64,000 bases of DNA, from positions 86,281,594-86,345,593 of the forward strand of contig NC_031770.1 of the NCBI RefSeq assembly GCF_001522545.3, in the 5' to 3' direction. The notes under the pieces were generated by a model that did not search any database, was not told the DNA's origin, and saw nothing but the letters and a program-made list of their open reading frames with translations. Of the stretch, positions 47,160-59,054 are shown in pieces; positions within the stretch are counted from its first letter, which is position 1; every line of letters starts with the position of its first letter. The position numbers and the translations under genes were made by a program. The DNA is from Parus major (Eukaryota > Chordata > Aves > Passeriformes > Paridae).

Positions 47160-48015
47160 AAAAATGTTATGGGAAACAATAAGTCAGTAGAGACACATGA
47201 TATTCATCTAGGACTTGCAGAGAAACTTGCGTGTGAAATTGCTGAAAGATTGACTGTGGTTTGTAACTCTCTGGCTATATCAGTCTCAGTAACAAAGGAA
47301 TGTAATCTGAAAATTTAAACTGACACTAGTTATTAGAAAGGCCTCTAGCAATGATTTTAGGAAATGTACATGAATAAATCTAACTTAACTACAAGCAAGA
47401 TAATAGATGCCATAATAAATAGCAGTATTGGTAGATGCATGGATACACATGATATAATGAGAGGATCCATGCAGCTTTGGTGAAGGAAAGTCATGCTTCA
47501 CCAACCTATCAATGTCCTTGAAGAAGTAAATGATAATATTGATCAATAAATATTTAATAATTGAAAGTATGAAAGAAACCAAATCATCTCATTAAAAAGG
47601 ATCCATAACAATAAGGGAAGATTATTGAATAGGTTCATAGTTGGTTAAAGAGGGATATAGAGGACTGAATAGACAAATTGTTGTACAGTGATTAAAAATT
47701 ACCATTCTCTCATGAATAATTTGAAAATTATGTAGAAAATGCAAAGTTTGCAACTGGTACAAAATTATTCAGTGTACAAAACCTAAGGGTAGCTGTGAAG
47801 AGTTGTAGAATGATCCCATGACAGTGGAATAACTAGGTAATAAAATGTCTGATTATATTTAGAATTGGCATGAAGCCGTTTATATGAGGAAAAAACAATT
47901 CTAATTGTACATGCATGACACACTGAAAATGTGCTAAATTTCTTAATAACGTTCATACATTATTTCCTCAATGATTATTTCCTAATAATAGGTCTCTCAG
48001 AGTCAAAAGTAACAA
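47160..48015 (+). mobile_element. CR1: Ancient CR1 LINE, RT region
   Basis: Very decayed plus-strand copy in which the order of RT blocks is still legible. 'AATAAGTCAGTAGAGACACA' with 'GATATTCATCTAGGACTTGC' (47178-47215) is the 'NKSxGPDxIHP' block. Next are 'GTGTGAAATTGCTGAAAG' (47231) and 'AAATCTAACTTAACTACAAG' (47376). 'TTTGGTGAAGGAAAGTCATG' and 'CTTCACCAACCTATCAATG' (47477-47513) are the 'FxxGKSCLTNL' block. 'TTCATAGTTGGTTAAAGAGG' (47634) and 'GCAAAGTTTGCAACTGGTAC' then 'AAAATTATTC' (47740-47769) are the 'AKFADDTKLF' motif C region, with the aspartates lost. No tail is visible. It belongs to an older CR1 lineage than 46453, judging by divergence. Confidence 0.75.
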
Positions 48016-48265
48016 ATAGTCCAAAAAAGCAAGCAGAATTTCAGAAATTAATACAAAAGGAATAGTAATTATAACCTAGTGTGTGATCACACCACTGGGT
48101 GGTTTGATGCTGTGGTAGTCAACATCTTTTGTATGAAGTATTGTTTATGTTATGGCCTCTCAGAAAGGACATAACAGGAAAAGAAGAGATAAGGAGAAAA
48201 ATACAAGGACTGTGAAAAAAGAAAATATGTCTATGTGACAAAATAGACTGTAGCCCAGTCAAGAC
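48016..48265. other. Spacer, nothing recognised
   Basis: Short AT-rich spacer ahead of the GC-rich repeat. Confidence 0.4.
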
Positions 48266-48556
48266 AATTTCTGCCCTCAGTAGGGGGATGCCCCAGCTGT
48301 GCACTGATCCAGCAGTGCAGGGGTCTACCTCCCCATGGCCTGATCAGGTCGCTGGTTTAACCCAGTGCTGGGGTCAGTGGCTGCTGCCTGCTCTGCTCCA
48401 GCTTCAGCTCTGGGGTGATCCTTCTGGGGAGGGGGTGACACCCCCACCTGTCCCTGCCTGACAAACCATGGCCCTCTGTGTGCATGGGGCTGGAGGCACA
48501 TGTGAGCCACGGCCAGACTGCAGCTGGGAGCAGAAAGGGGGCTGTCTCGGTCTCTT
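48266..48556 (-). repeat. GC-rich dispersed repeat, copy A (inverted partner at 42790-43078)
   Basis: Reverse complement of this segment aligns by eye with 42790-43078 across its length. Landmarks on the plus strand: 'GTCGCTGGTTTAACCC' (48348), 'GCTGCTGCCTGCTCTGCTCC' (48381), 'CAAACCATGGCCCTC' (48462). It directly abuts the 3' end of a minus-strand LTR fragment (48565). In retroviral order that would make it internal sequence just after a 5' LTR, or simply a neighbouring insertion. The 113-codon and 83-codon minus-strand frames are composition artefacts. Confidence 0.75.
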
Positions 48557-48564
48557 TGTGAAGG

Positions 48565-48760
48565 TGTGATAGGTCCAGCCTGGTTGCGTGTAAGACCCCT
48601 ACCAGCAACAGATTTGCTTGACCTTCTCAGCAGAACTGCTTGAGAGGGTAAGATGGAAAAGCTCATGGGTCAGGATAAAAACAGTGAGATCTCTTGCCAT
48701 TTACTGTAATGGACAAAGCAGACTCAGACTGGGGAAAAATAAATGCAATGTGTGGCATAT
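48565..48760 (-). mobile_element. ERVL-like LTR fragment (3' end)
   Basis: The plus strand opens TGTGATAGGTCCAGCCTGG. It continues with 'GGAAAAGCTCATGGGTCAGG', 'AGTGAGATCTCTTGCC' and 'GCAGACTCAGACTGGGGAAA', the reverse complement of the terminal part of the LTR family seen at 20054 (+) and 17045 (-). Only about the last 200 bp of the LTR is present. The minus strand is sense. Confidence 0.75.
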
Positions 48761-50118
48761 CAAAAGTATGTGTATAATACATTCCTCTGAAACTAAAACC
48801 AAGTTATATCAAAATATTTTGGTAGGCTATTTCAATCAGAAAAAAAAAAAAATCATTTGGATGCAGGTTCAGTGTTTACTCTGTGATTCAGCTTCTGTAC
48901 CAGAAAACCAGGTGGTCCCAGTCTTACATAAATAAGTACATTTTTTAAATTAAATACATTTTTATATATCCACAAATATATGAAAATCATGTTTTCTCCA
49001 GAACTAAAGAGAATGCCCCATCAGTCCTGTGAATTATATGTGTTAGGTTCCAGTAGAAATAAAAAAGAAAATATAAATCACTACTAACTTATAGAAATAG
49101 AAGTCCTGTTAGGTTTTTATGTACTACATAATTATATTTGCTGTCTTACTAATATATCTTGTAACATTTAACAGTTACACAGAATTATGTTCGAGGAGAA
49201 AATGAGATTAAATAAATGCCCCTGACTTTGTTGCATGGTACCCATTCCAGATATCTAGACGATTTGCATTCCAAATTAAATCGAATTGTTTTCCTATTTA
49301 AAGCTAATTTTTAAGAATGGAGAGATGCGCCATATATTGCCCACTGTCATATTTCATGGAATCATATTCATGCTAGTAGATATAAAACAGTGTGGTACAC
49401 TTTATACTTGGTTTTGAAATTTGCCTCTGATTGCATACACCGTGTCATAGTCTCCTATTTATGCATGTAGATGGTACATGTGCAAACCACCTATATATGT
49501 TATATACTCCCCAGCTAGGATTCACCTGATTCACTTTTGTAAGGTAGATCTCTAAGACAGCTTGAATGAATTATGCCTTAAATGTATGTATTTCTTTTTA
49601 AACAGTACACAGAAGTACTTGCTCTGCGTGGATGTCTACACTCTAGACATCAAAGGCGCGATACTATGAAAGAACAGTTGAATCCTATCACATGTGTACT
49701 ATACTTCCTTCACGTTGTGAAGCAGACTTATAGTCGCTAAAAAGGGATGGACCCTCATTTTAAAAGCCATCAGATACATCTTTTATTCTTCAGTGTACAG
49801 TTCTAAGCTTCCTCACAATTTTATATTTAGGTAGTTTTCCTTGGTTTTTTTGTTGTGCTTTTTCTTTTCAGCAACATTCATATATTACTGGAAGGATGCC
49901 AGATGATCTAGATTCCATTTGTTGCTTGTTTGTTAAGCAAGAAAATCAAGTTTTATTTTAGGAGGCAAGAAGTGTACAGACCTGGACATATGTCATATGT
50001 ATATGTAAAATTAACAAAGTGTATATTTCTTTTATAGACACTCTGCTGAGGTTCAGTTTATATGGAAATTCATTCAACCTGGAGGAGAGATGTTTTGACA
50101 ATATCAAAAAAAAAAAAA
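48761..50118. other. AT-rich sequence, no gene or repeat recognised
   Basis: About 1.4 kb. A-run at 48840 and A-run at 50105 immediately before the next CR1. Nothing else supported. Confidence 0.55.
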
Positions 50119-50394
50119 GCCAAGTTCTGACAGGAAGGTGACAGACAGTGGCCATAAATTGAAAGGAGAGAGGTTCAGTCTGTCTTGTAAAGAGGAGTTT
50201 TTCCCTGTGAAGTCAGCCCAGCACAAGAGCAGGTCGTTCCTAGGGGTTGTGTGGTCTCCATTCTTGGTTTTCAGGGTCTGACAGCACAAAGCCTTGAGCA
50301 GTCTGATCTGGCCTCATATCTGACCTTGCTTTGAGCAGGAGGATGAAGTAGGGTCTTCCTGAGGCCCGCTCCAACCTGAATTATTTTATGATCC
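50119..50394 (+). mobile_element. CR1: CR1 LINE 3' end
   Basis: Clear plus-strand CR1 3' region: 'GCCAAGTTCTGACAGG', 'CAGTGGCCATAAATTG', 'AGGAGTTTTTCCCTGTGAAG', 'CAGCCCAGCACAAGAGCAGG', 'CCTTGAGCAGTCTGATCTGG', 'TGCTTTGAGCAGGAGGATGA', ending 'CCAACCTGAATTATTTTATG' and ATCC at 50394. Preservation is good. The 5' truncation falls next to a run of 13 A at about 50105-50118, which may be coincidental or mark an insertion into an A-run. Confidence 0.95.
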
Positions 50395-51376
50395 AAACAT
50401 ATTATCATTAATTTTCCTGCATTTATTTGTTTATTTTTAGTTGAAATGGCTAAAAACCAAGGGTTTGGTGCAAAAGTTTCTAGACCTAATGCCTGAAGAT
50501 AATTTTGCTTCTACAAGCCTTTTATTTTCCCACATGTAAGGTATCTTCATGTGCTTACCAAGATTATATATGCATATATGTTCACATTAACTGTGGTTGT
50601 TAGCAAGCTTCTTCCTCTAATGATATTTTTTTTCTAGTAAAATGGGAAAACAATTTGTCTGTCTCACTTGGAAATGATGTTGGAACAGAAACGGTAGACA
50701 GTTGTTGGAAGATAAATGAAAAATATAAAAAGTAAATAATACAACTGACCAGAACTCTTATACCATTGTCAAGCATACAGTGTGTGGGTAAATGAAAAAT
50801 AATAGTAATTTTTAAAAATACATATTTCAGATTGAAATATTTAAATATAATTTTCTGATGAATTCAGTATGATTATTCTGAACTATGATTTTGCATGTCT
50901 TCCTGTAAAATTATTTTCCTTTATTTATTTAGAAAGGTAGCATTGCATTTTGGGGTATTTTTTGTGAAAACAGATGAAAACATAATGTTGCCAGGCTTTT
51001 TTTTTTTTTGTGTTGTTATTGTTTTAGATGAAAAGAGTTTTCTAAAGAACAGATCTTGTTGGAATCCATTGATTCATCAGAAATGTCAGAACTGCCAAAG
51101 TGAAAAAATTGAAAAGGCATGTTTTTCAATGGTTATTTCCAGTAAAAACATTTGTTCTAGATGATTCTGTAAATATTTGCTCTCAAAAATCAATGTTGCT
51201 ATATGAATCTCTTGGCATATAAATAGCATAAAAAGATACTGTAAAGGAGCCCAGACATTTAGAGCTAAAATCTGTGTTTCATAATTTTTTATTTTTAGTT
51301 AGAATTTTTTTCTTGCTTTTTAATTTACTCTTTAAAAGCCTCATTATTTAAACTCAACATACATAACATACATAAA

Positions 51377-51396
51377 ATGTATGGTATTCCATACAT
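51377..51396. repeat. 8-bp inverted repeat, 4-nt loop
   Basis: ATGTATGG (51377-51384), TATT, CCATACAT (51389-51396). AT-rich, set within wider AACATA/TATGTT symmetry. Likely trivial. Confidence 0.8.
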
Positions 51397-53439
51397 ACTT
51401 GATGTTATGTTGATTTATATTTCTATATTTTTTATATTTAATAGATAGAACCAAGTGCTTCCATTTTCACTATTTTTTTTCCTGAATGCTACAAGTTTTG
51501 TATTTTAAAGTTCTCCATTAACTCTATTAAATTTTCTACAAGTTTGAAAGGGTGTGTCTGAGGTATGTGAACTGCAAGTGATGTTATAACTCTGTAGTGC
51601 TGAGAAGAATTGTCTGCTTCTTGACAAATTCTTCATAAAAGCAAAGGAGCTCTCAGCTCATCCCCTCCAAAGAAAAATTGGTTTAGAAATTGTAAAGAAC
51701 AAAAAGAAATAGAAGGCCTAATTCTCTATTATTTTCTTCATTTTATAAAGACATTTTCATAGGTTCAAAGTAAAGGTAAAATACTGTCAAAATCAACACA
51801 GTAGTATTCTCTGTTTAGTTTTTCCTTCTTTGAAATGGTCAGATGTGCACTAGATTAGAAAATCAGGCTAAAAGTTCCTAACATGTAAAGCTTACTGTTT
51901 GATGCTGCAGTTTCACAAGCAATCAAAAATCCATGAAAAGCTGCATTTTTCTCTTTGGATTTATTTCCAAGGGCTAACAAGCATTTCTACACTGTAAATT
52001 GAATAACTGTTTTTTAAACAAGTTTGATATTGCAGAGATTAACTGAACAGGTCAATACTAGAGTCCTCTTGCCCAACCAAATAATCACTACAGAAATGAT
52101 CCTTAGCTAGTGGTAATCTATACCTAAAAGAGATTTGTCCCAGAGTCTTAGCTATCATGCTGAATCCTGACTCAAAGATATTAAGGGAATATAAACTATG
52201 TCTCGGGGAAAAGAGGATGAAGAGGGTTTTTTTCCCCTCTCCTTTGATTTTTAGGCTGAGAAATTCCATTCATTAAATTTGCATCAATACTTTTTGCTGC
52301 TGGCTGACTATCATTTGCAAATTAAGAGATCCTTGGTGAAAGTATTAGGGAGAATGGAGATTTTTTTGAAAGTAGTTTTAAAATTAAGTAATATCTAAAA
52401 AATATAAAAATAGAAATGTTTCATATTTCCTTCTCTCATAATTTTCTTTTCTGCATGTCTCACAATGCAGCAGATGTTTTGCATAATCATCCTACAAAGA
52501 GTAAATACATGAAAAAATGAAACAACAAAACAGAGCTTTTCTACATTTCCCCCAGCAGGCATTCTAATTGCTTTCATGAGGCACTAATTAAAATTATCCT
52601 CTTTTTCCAGCATCAGATACACGTTTTTTGTACATATTCTTAGAACAGTAATGGATATCTATGCTCTTCTAAGGCCCCATTCAGTTGACATTTAAAGTAG
52701 AGGAAATTTCTGTTTATGTCAACTACCATTGCCAGCCGGGTGGGAATAAATAAGAGACACTTGTTATTAGGCAGAATGAGTTTGCTGCTAATAATAATTG
52801 TGAGCTGCAGTACAGAAGACTGTTAGCCTCTTCTCAGGGAATGCAGAAAGCAATTTCTTACCAGCATTCAGTATACTAACACAGGAAAGAGACATTATAA
52901 AAATCATCTCCATTGAGTCTTATCTACTGAAGACATGTGAGTCCATTAGCTTTTGGGATACCAGTAGAGCAGTCACTAAGACATGCACAGTGTTTGAATA
53001 TACATCTCATTTTCAGGCAGTTAGATTAATGAATTATAGAGACTAGCTGTTTAGTCATCATCTATAGGAATGATAACATAAAATCACATGATTTGAAACC
53101 CTAGGCTATTCATGACATAAAGAGAGTTTTACATAATGAGACTATCAGAATGGAGTTAAAATTATCTTTAACTGTTTCCTTTTGTAGGTTAGGCAAATAA
53201 AAATGAAGCCACAGGTTGACTTCTAAGAAGGGGGTGTGGCCTTTACTACACGAGGAGTGAGAATTTCTTTTTTGTCTATCTCTTTATGTCTATACACCAG
53301 ACCCAATAACAATGTAGCAGCAACTTGCACTCACTTTTACCACAGTACTGTAAAGCCTGCATCATAAAACACAGTAATCATCAATAGGCAGGATGCCAAT
53401 GACCTGTATGGTGTTTAATGCAGACCATCCCACAGATCT

Positions 53440-53740
53440 CACAAAAGCTGTTGGTGCTGGGAGGAGCATGGGGGGGAGCAGTAGCCCACATCCTGTCCTG
53501 ACTGTCAGAACTGGGCAAAGATAACCAAGGAACATTTTGTACCAACAGTCTTGTGGGGGCTGTCTAACAATCAGGGCACATGAAGATCTTATGGCAGATT
53601 CTCCACAGCCCCTCTTTCTGGCTACGTAAGCCCTGATCTGTGCACAACGCTTAGTGGAGAGTACAGCTTTCTGCAGATTTCCATTATGTCCTGCGGATCT
53701 AGTCCCTCAGGAACAGAAACCTGGAGAGAAACCATAGTGT
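53440..53740. other. GC-richer unexplained patch
   Basis: Stands out from AT-rich flanks with a run of seven G (about 53471) and words such as 'GTGGGGGCTGTCTAACAATC', 'CTACGTAAGCCCTGATCTG', 'AACCTGGAGAGAAACCA'. It has no open frame of note. Composition is like the LTR-derived pieces in this window, so a decayed LTR is possible, but I recognise no family. Confidence 0.35.
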
Positions 53741-56700
53741 CTGGAGCTGGGAAAGGCTGAGGACAAAACACCTGAGGAAATGAGTAGCTACTAGGAAGAG
53801 ATTTTTTTTGTTTGGTTTGGTTTTGGTGTAAAATTTTTAATCTTTATGTTCTTGAGACTTGGAGCAGTACTTTGCACCATCCCTGTTAGTGTCACTAAGT
53901 GGACCAGCAATATCCATTCACTATATTTTAATGAAACTATTAAAACATTAATTGGTAAAACAAAATTTCCTAGCTTCATATGTATTATTTGTTCTGTTTT
54001 ACACATAGCAAGCTTTTGAGTGTGACCTATCCAATAAAACTGAAAACTATGGAAGAAAAAAAATTTGGACATTTTTATGTTGTTGGTATCATTATAGCTA
54101 TTGTCAATTATATATTTGGAGAAAATAAGAAACTCCAGAGTAGAAAAATGGTTAGGTTAAAATTCTTTATAATAGCAAAATTCTGCAGAGGTTGTGCATT
54201 AGCAGGAGATTAATGTTGGAGTGCAAATTATCCATCATATATCTAGTATGATATTTACTTGTTATCTGATCAAACATTTAATCCAATATGGGCCTCATAC
54301 TTATATTGTGTATATAAATAAATTGTATTTTTTTTTCTTTCTACCTGAGAATTTTATCACTTTTCTTTTTCCCCTTTCAGCATTTAGGCAAGCAAAAAGA
54401 AATTGTAAGCAGCCAGCATCTGTAAATATATCATGGTGTTGTCTACCATAGGCAGGAGTCCTTTAAAAATTGAACATTATCTGTGTTACTAACACTTGAC
54501 ACAAACTACCAATTCTCATTATTATGCAATTATTATGTACTAAATAGGAAGTTATTTCCATTTGTTTTTCGTTTGTTTGCTTGTTTACTTTCCCCAGACT
54601 GCGTCTGTATTGGTCTTGTTGTCCAGTTCTTTTGAGCAGTGCTAAAAGATTTTCTTTTATTTAACATTCTATTATGAGGTAGTGCAAATTATATAGTCTT
54701 TTTCACCACTAGAGTCACTGTAACAACAATATATTAGTAGTAAAAGTGGAGAAACAAAAATTAAAAAACATACTGTAGTCTGGATTTCTTGAGGCATCTC
54801 TTTTATATGCTATAGTATACCTTACAGAGGAGGAAAAATTATACTCAACAAAAAAACATTTCAGAATATGCCTTAGTTCTGAGTTTCAGCAAAAGAGATG
54901 AAGCAACCTCACTGATACAACTAGATATTACTTGGAATTTGTAAACAACTCACTGTGCAAACACATTAGAATCTGACCAAGCTCTTAGTTGTTATGTTCA
55001 CATTGAATATGTATTCCCATTCAGACTGAAGTTTTTCAAAGGAGACAGTCGTTTATTCCCTAAATTATACTAAATTGCATAACAGTGACATAATTCTGAG
55101 ATGAAGGAGTGTGGTGTACACTGTTATAGGAAATGAAACAAGCAGCTGTTAAATGAGGGTTTGTGTTGCAGCACCTGCTTCTGAATCCTCAAAGTAAATG
55201 GAAAAATTGGGTTAATGGTTTTGTTTATCAACCACTTTCCAGTTGTTTTTGTCCGTTCTGAAGATAATAAACTTCTAAGGGACTTATAGGACTGTAAGGC
55301 ATGATAGCATGTTTAAAAAGCATATTTTTAAAAAGTAGTGGAAAAATGATTATTTGTTTTGGAATTTTCAGGCTTGATCAGCTCCCATGCTAAGCATTTT
55401 ACTTAAAAATTATTCACCTATTCAGAATTAATATCCTTTGATAGAAGATAATAATTGTTTGCAAATTACTAACTACACTACCATAAATTAGATACAGTAA
55501 ATATAATAACAACAAAGTAATTATTGGCTTTGTTTTAAAGCATCAAAAGCAATTGGAAACGTTCATCCTGGGTTATATAATCCTACTTTGGCTGTTAATG
55601 AACACCTGATGTCCCTCAACTACCTCATTTCACACCATAAAATCAGAATTAGGATTACTAATAAACTGAAATTTGCAGCAAGACCTCCACATTCTATGGT
55701 GCAAAGCAGATCTAAAAAATCTTCTAGCAATTGCCTGTCTGTGACATGTTTTTAAGCAGATGAGAGGCATTGCTGTCTTCTGCTCAGCTGAGGAGAAGGA
55801 AAGCCAGTGCTACCCCTCCCGTGTGTCCTAATTGCTCTGCCAAAGGTCTTTTCCATATAAGTGTTTTCTTCCAGGCACAAACTTGTTGGAAAGATCCAAT
55901 GAGAGTCACATACACAGAAGTGTAGGTGAATATGTACAATTATTTTTCATTTATTCTATTCCTAATGTGAAAAAAGCTGTTGAGGTTAACTAATATGTTT
56001 CTTTTATTCCAGTTTCTTTAATTTTTAGAGCAATTGTTCAATTCCAGTAAATTTATTTTTAGCAGTATATCACCAATTCCGGGGAGCATATTTTATAAAC
56101 AGTTTCCATGATTGAGTAACATCAGTGGTTTTCTAACTATGTAGTATAAATATTTGTTTGCTTTTACTGAATGTTTTGAGGTTTTTGTTGTTTCTTTTTT
56201 TCAAAAATGCTAGTGCAAAGTTGATGCAACTAGTGCTAACTGATGTGTGACATGCTTTAAGGAAACACTGATATCTGGAAGTGTTTTCCATTTACTGTAC
56301 ATCAGGCCCCAGATAGACAGAAAACCATTTCAAAAATTTTTGATGTATTGCTTTTGGCATAAATATTTTCCTTTTAACCTTAAGAGTCCCATAACATTCA
56401 GTTTGACAGCAATATATGTGTGTCAGGAATTTGTCTGTCATGTATGAGCTCTTAAATAATTACAATTATTACAATTGTTTTAATATATAGGCTCTTTCAA
56501 ATGCAGAGAGGAATAATTCCTGTTCTCACAGCAGAGGTGTCTGATTACTTTTATAACTTCAAGGAATATGTTGGCAAGAATTATTTTCTACAGAAATATA
56601 TCTGACTTAAAAATGTGTGACTAATATATATTCCAAAATAACACAATAAATTTTTATAGGAGTTAACTTAGAGCTGCTGCATCTAGTTGTACATCATCCA

Positions 56701-57141
56701 CTAAGTTCTAGATAAAACAACCAAAAAACCCCCCAATGTTACATATTTTGGGTTTTTAATATATTTTGATTCAGATGCTATATAATAATCTAGGATTTAA
56801 GGATATAAGTGCCATCTATTAGCTTCATCAGGGATATTATAAGCAGTGTACTTACTGAAACAGGCTTACTATAATTATGTTGTATTGTGATTTCCTGTTA
56901 CAGTTAAAAAGTATCATGAATTACACAGCATTTAAAAAGAAAATGGCAAAAAACCTGTAAATTTTTATTTTGTCCCCTTTATTTTTTTCTGTTCTATATG
57001 CCTATTTTCCTTCCATTTTGTTTAATGTTTTCCTCATAGAATATGGTGGGAAGATGTTATAAAAAGTTAAGATATCTAAACATTTCATTGAAAATACGTT
57101 ATAATTATTCACATTTTCCTTTGCTAACTTTACCTAATTTT

Positions 57142-57179
57142 GGTTTTTTGGTTTTTTTTTGGTTTTTTGGTTTTTTTTT
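57142..57179. repeat. 19-bp tandem repeat, 2 perfect copies
   Basis: The unit is GG, six T, GG, nine T. It is exactly repeated (57142-57160, 57161-57179), then a further G. Confidence 0.9.
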
Positions 57180-57855
57180 GTGTTTCTTTTCTTTTGAAAT
57201 CTGAAATATATTCAAAATCATCTGGGAAAGCAGTCAGAATTGATCATCAAGGTTCATTCAATAGCTTTCATGTTTACACTCTTAGTAAAGAAAAAGCCAC
57301 ACAACTGACAGAAATATTTTCCTTGGAAAAATATGTTTAAGTAATTTATGAAATAATAAACTTACCACGTGAGTGATGAAACTGAGGAAGCATAGCACAC
57401 AGCAGAGGAAGCTCTATACACAAAATGTAGAGAGGTAATTTTTCAAATACTGTAAATGAATATACTTACCAAACTGTATTAAGTGTTTCATTCTTTCTTT
57501 TATAATGTCAGTCTTGCTATTTACATAGCGTGTTTGTTTTTTCTGGTTTTTATTTGTGTATAACACAATATATATAGTAAAACAAAGCACAAACCAACTG
57601 TAAAAAAGCAGATGAAAATATATGTAGACCAACTATTCTTTTTATCACTTGAATGAAAGTAGTGTTGCTGATGCAGTGAAAAAATTGCAATTATTTCAAT
57701 GTAAAACTTTCAGCTGTACATTCAAAACCTAGGGGTATGCACAGAAAGCATTTCCAGCAGGGTTCCCTGAAAATAATACAGTTTTCCAATAAAAAGTTGC
57801 TATTCAGTAACATCTATGGAAAAAATAAAAAAGAAAAAATGCAAGCAAGGCTTCA

Positions 57856-57887
57856 CAATGTGCTGGGAATATCAACCCAGCACATTG
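57856..57887. repeat. Perfect 12-bp inverted repeat, 8-nt loop
   Basis: CAATGTGCTGGG (57856-57867), loop AATATCAA, CCCAGCACATTG (57876-57887). The stem is GC-balanced in AT-rich DNA. Too short for a microRNA precursor on its own. Confidence 0.9.
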
Positions 57888-58019
57888 ATTATGATTGATT
57901 GACCTATTTCCTCCTTGATGAGTTTAAAAGTTTGATAAAATTAATTATTTAAAAATCTGATGTACTCATTGAACTATTACCATCCTTTGCTGTTATATTC
58001 AATGTACTGAACAAATGAC

Positions 58020-58130
58020 AGTGGAAATAATTGGAAAATCAGAGGCTCAGAAAGGTTAAGTGACTTTCCTGAGGTCATAACGTGGATTTTTTTTGACCTC
58101 TTGACTTGAAGAGCCATATTTAGTTTCTTC
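58020..58130 (+). mobile_element. MIR: MIR-type SINE fossil (probable)
   Basis: The stretch at 58040-58082 reads CAGAGGCTCAGAAAGGTTAA then GTGACTTTCCTGAGGTCA. This is close to the conserved core of the ancient MIR SINE family ('GAGGCACAGAGAGGTTAAGT', 'GACTTGCCCAAGGTCA'). A later match of weaker quality ('CTTGACTTGAAGAGCC', 58104) fits the MIR region that follows. MIRs are tRNA-derived SINEs spread before the bird-mammal split, so copies in birds are few and old. Call by recollection of the consensus; related CORE-SINEs are the alternative. Confidence 0.6.
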
Positions 58131-59054
58131 TCCAGCTTAATCCAATTAGTCGTTTGATAATCAGTTCAGAACAATTGTTTTCTGCCATCTGTTTTTATCA
58201 CATAGTTTCCGAACCTGCCATATGTGCTCTGTTGGAGATGGACATGAGGTCTGATGTATGTTTCTTTTTGTGGTGCTCAGAACCTATGGCAATCATAACA
58301 CTTCTCTGCAGAATAATGAAGTGGGTTTGGTACACTTGCATTTTACTGTGCCTGTCCTAGGCAACTGCCTCAGTCTCCATATGATCTTTAGAAAGAGCCC
58401 TGAATACTTGAATAATTTTTCTCTCCCACTTCAGCAGCTATAGCTATGGACATTAAAATAAACTGCATTGTGTTTGCCCTAAAATAAATGTGTGTAGCAC
58501 TTGGCAGATCTTTGCTCTAAATACACCATCATGAGAGTTTTTCAAAATACATTACTTCAGTCAATAAATAAGGCATTAAATCCAACAATAAAGTGGGTAG
58601 TTCTAGGAATGCATTTGCTCCACTTGATTGGGCATACTACCTACTGCGTAGTAGGGGTTTTTGCATTGTCCAAACACTATAAAGAAATTACAATCAGACT
58701 GGTACAGAGAAAATTGCTCTTCATACGGACCGTAGTACTGCTTTCTTGCATTACTATTTTCAGCCCGTTTTCATGCCATATCTCCATCCCTAGTATAGGG
58801 TTTCTTAAAAATAATTCATCAGTAACTAAGTTTTTCTTTTTGACTGAGGATACCGTAACATTGGTGTGGCATAAGAAAGAAGAAAAAGAATGTGTAAAAT
58901 TATTCAGCTGAGCTCACTCAGGGAAAAACCAGTGCCTTTAAAGATGAACCTAAGTGTTTTAAGAAAGCATTAAATGTCTGTATGAATATATCTGGGAAAA
59001 AAATTCAAGTATTAGGAAGAGTCTTAAGTATCCAAAGCATGTTCGAGTCCTCGA
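58131..59054. other. No gene recognised; 126-codon ATG frame at 58531-58911
   Basis: A plus-strand frame runs from ATG at 58531 to a stop at 58909-58911 (an upstream TTG at 58501 extends it). The product would be Leu/Ile/Val-rich with a hydrophobic stretch ('VVLGMHLLHLIGHTTYCVVG') and no recognised family. At this base composition one such frame in 64 kb of both strands is not surprising, so I do not call a gene. Confidence 0.45.

Larger units (their letters stand above)
50395..58019. other. 7.6-kb AT-rich, repeat-poor stretch
   Basis: No gene or element recognised apart from short features listed separately. T-runs near 51000, and a (GGTTTTTT)n-type array at 57142. The 128-bp stretch 53440-53567 and following sequence to about 53740 are GC-richer than the surroundings and unexplained. 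Open frames (for example 50895-51164, 53791-54072) are AT-rich and lack domains. Confidence 0.5.

Noticed and set aside
48325..48666. 113-codon minus-strand frame
   Set aside because: Same reason: inside GC-rich repeat copy A and the adjoining LTR end.
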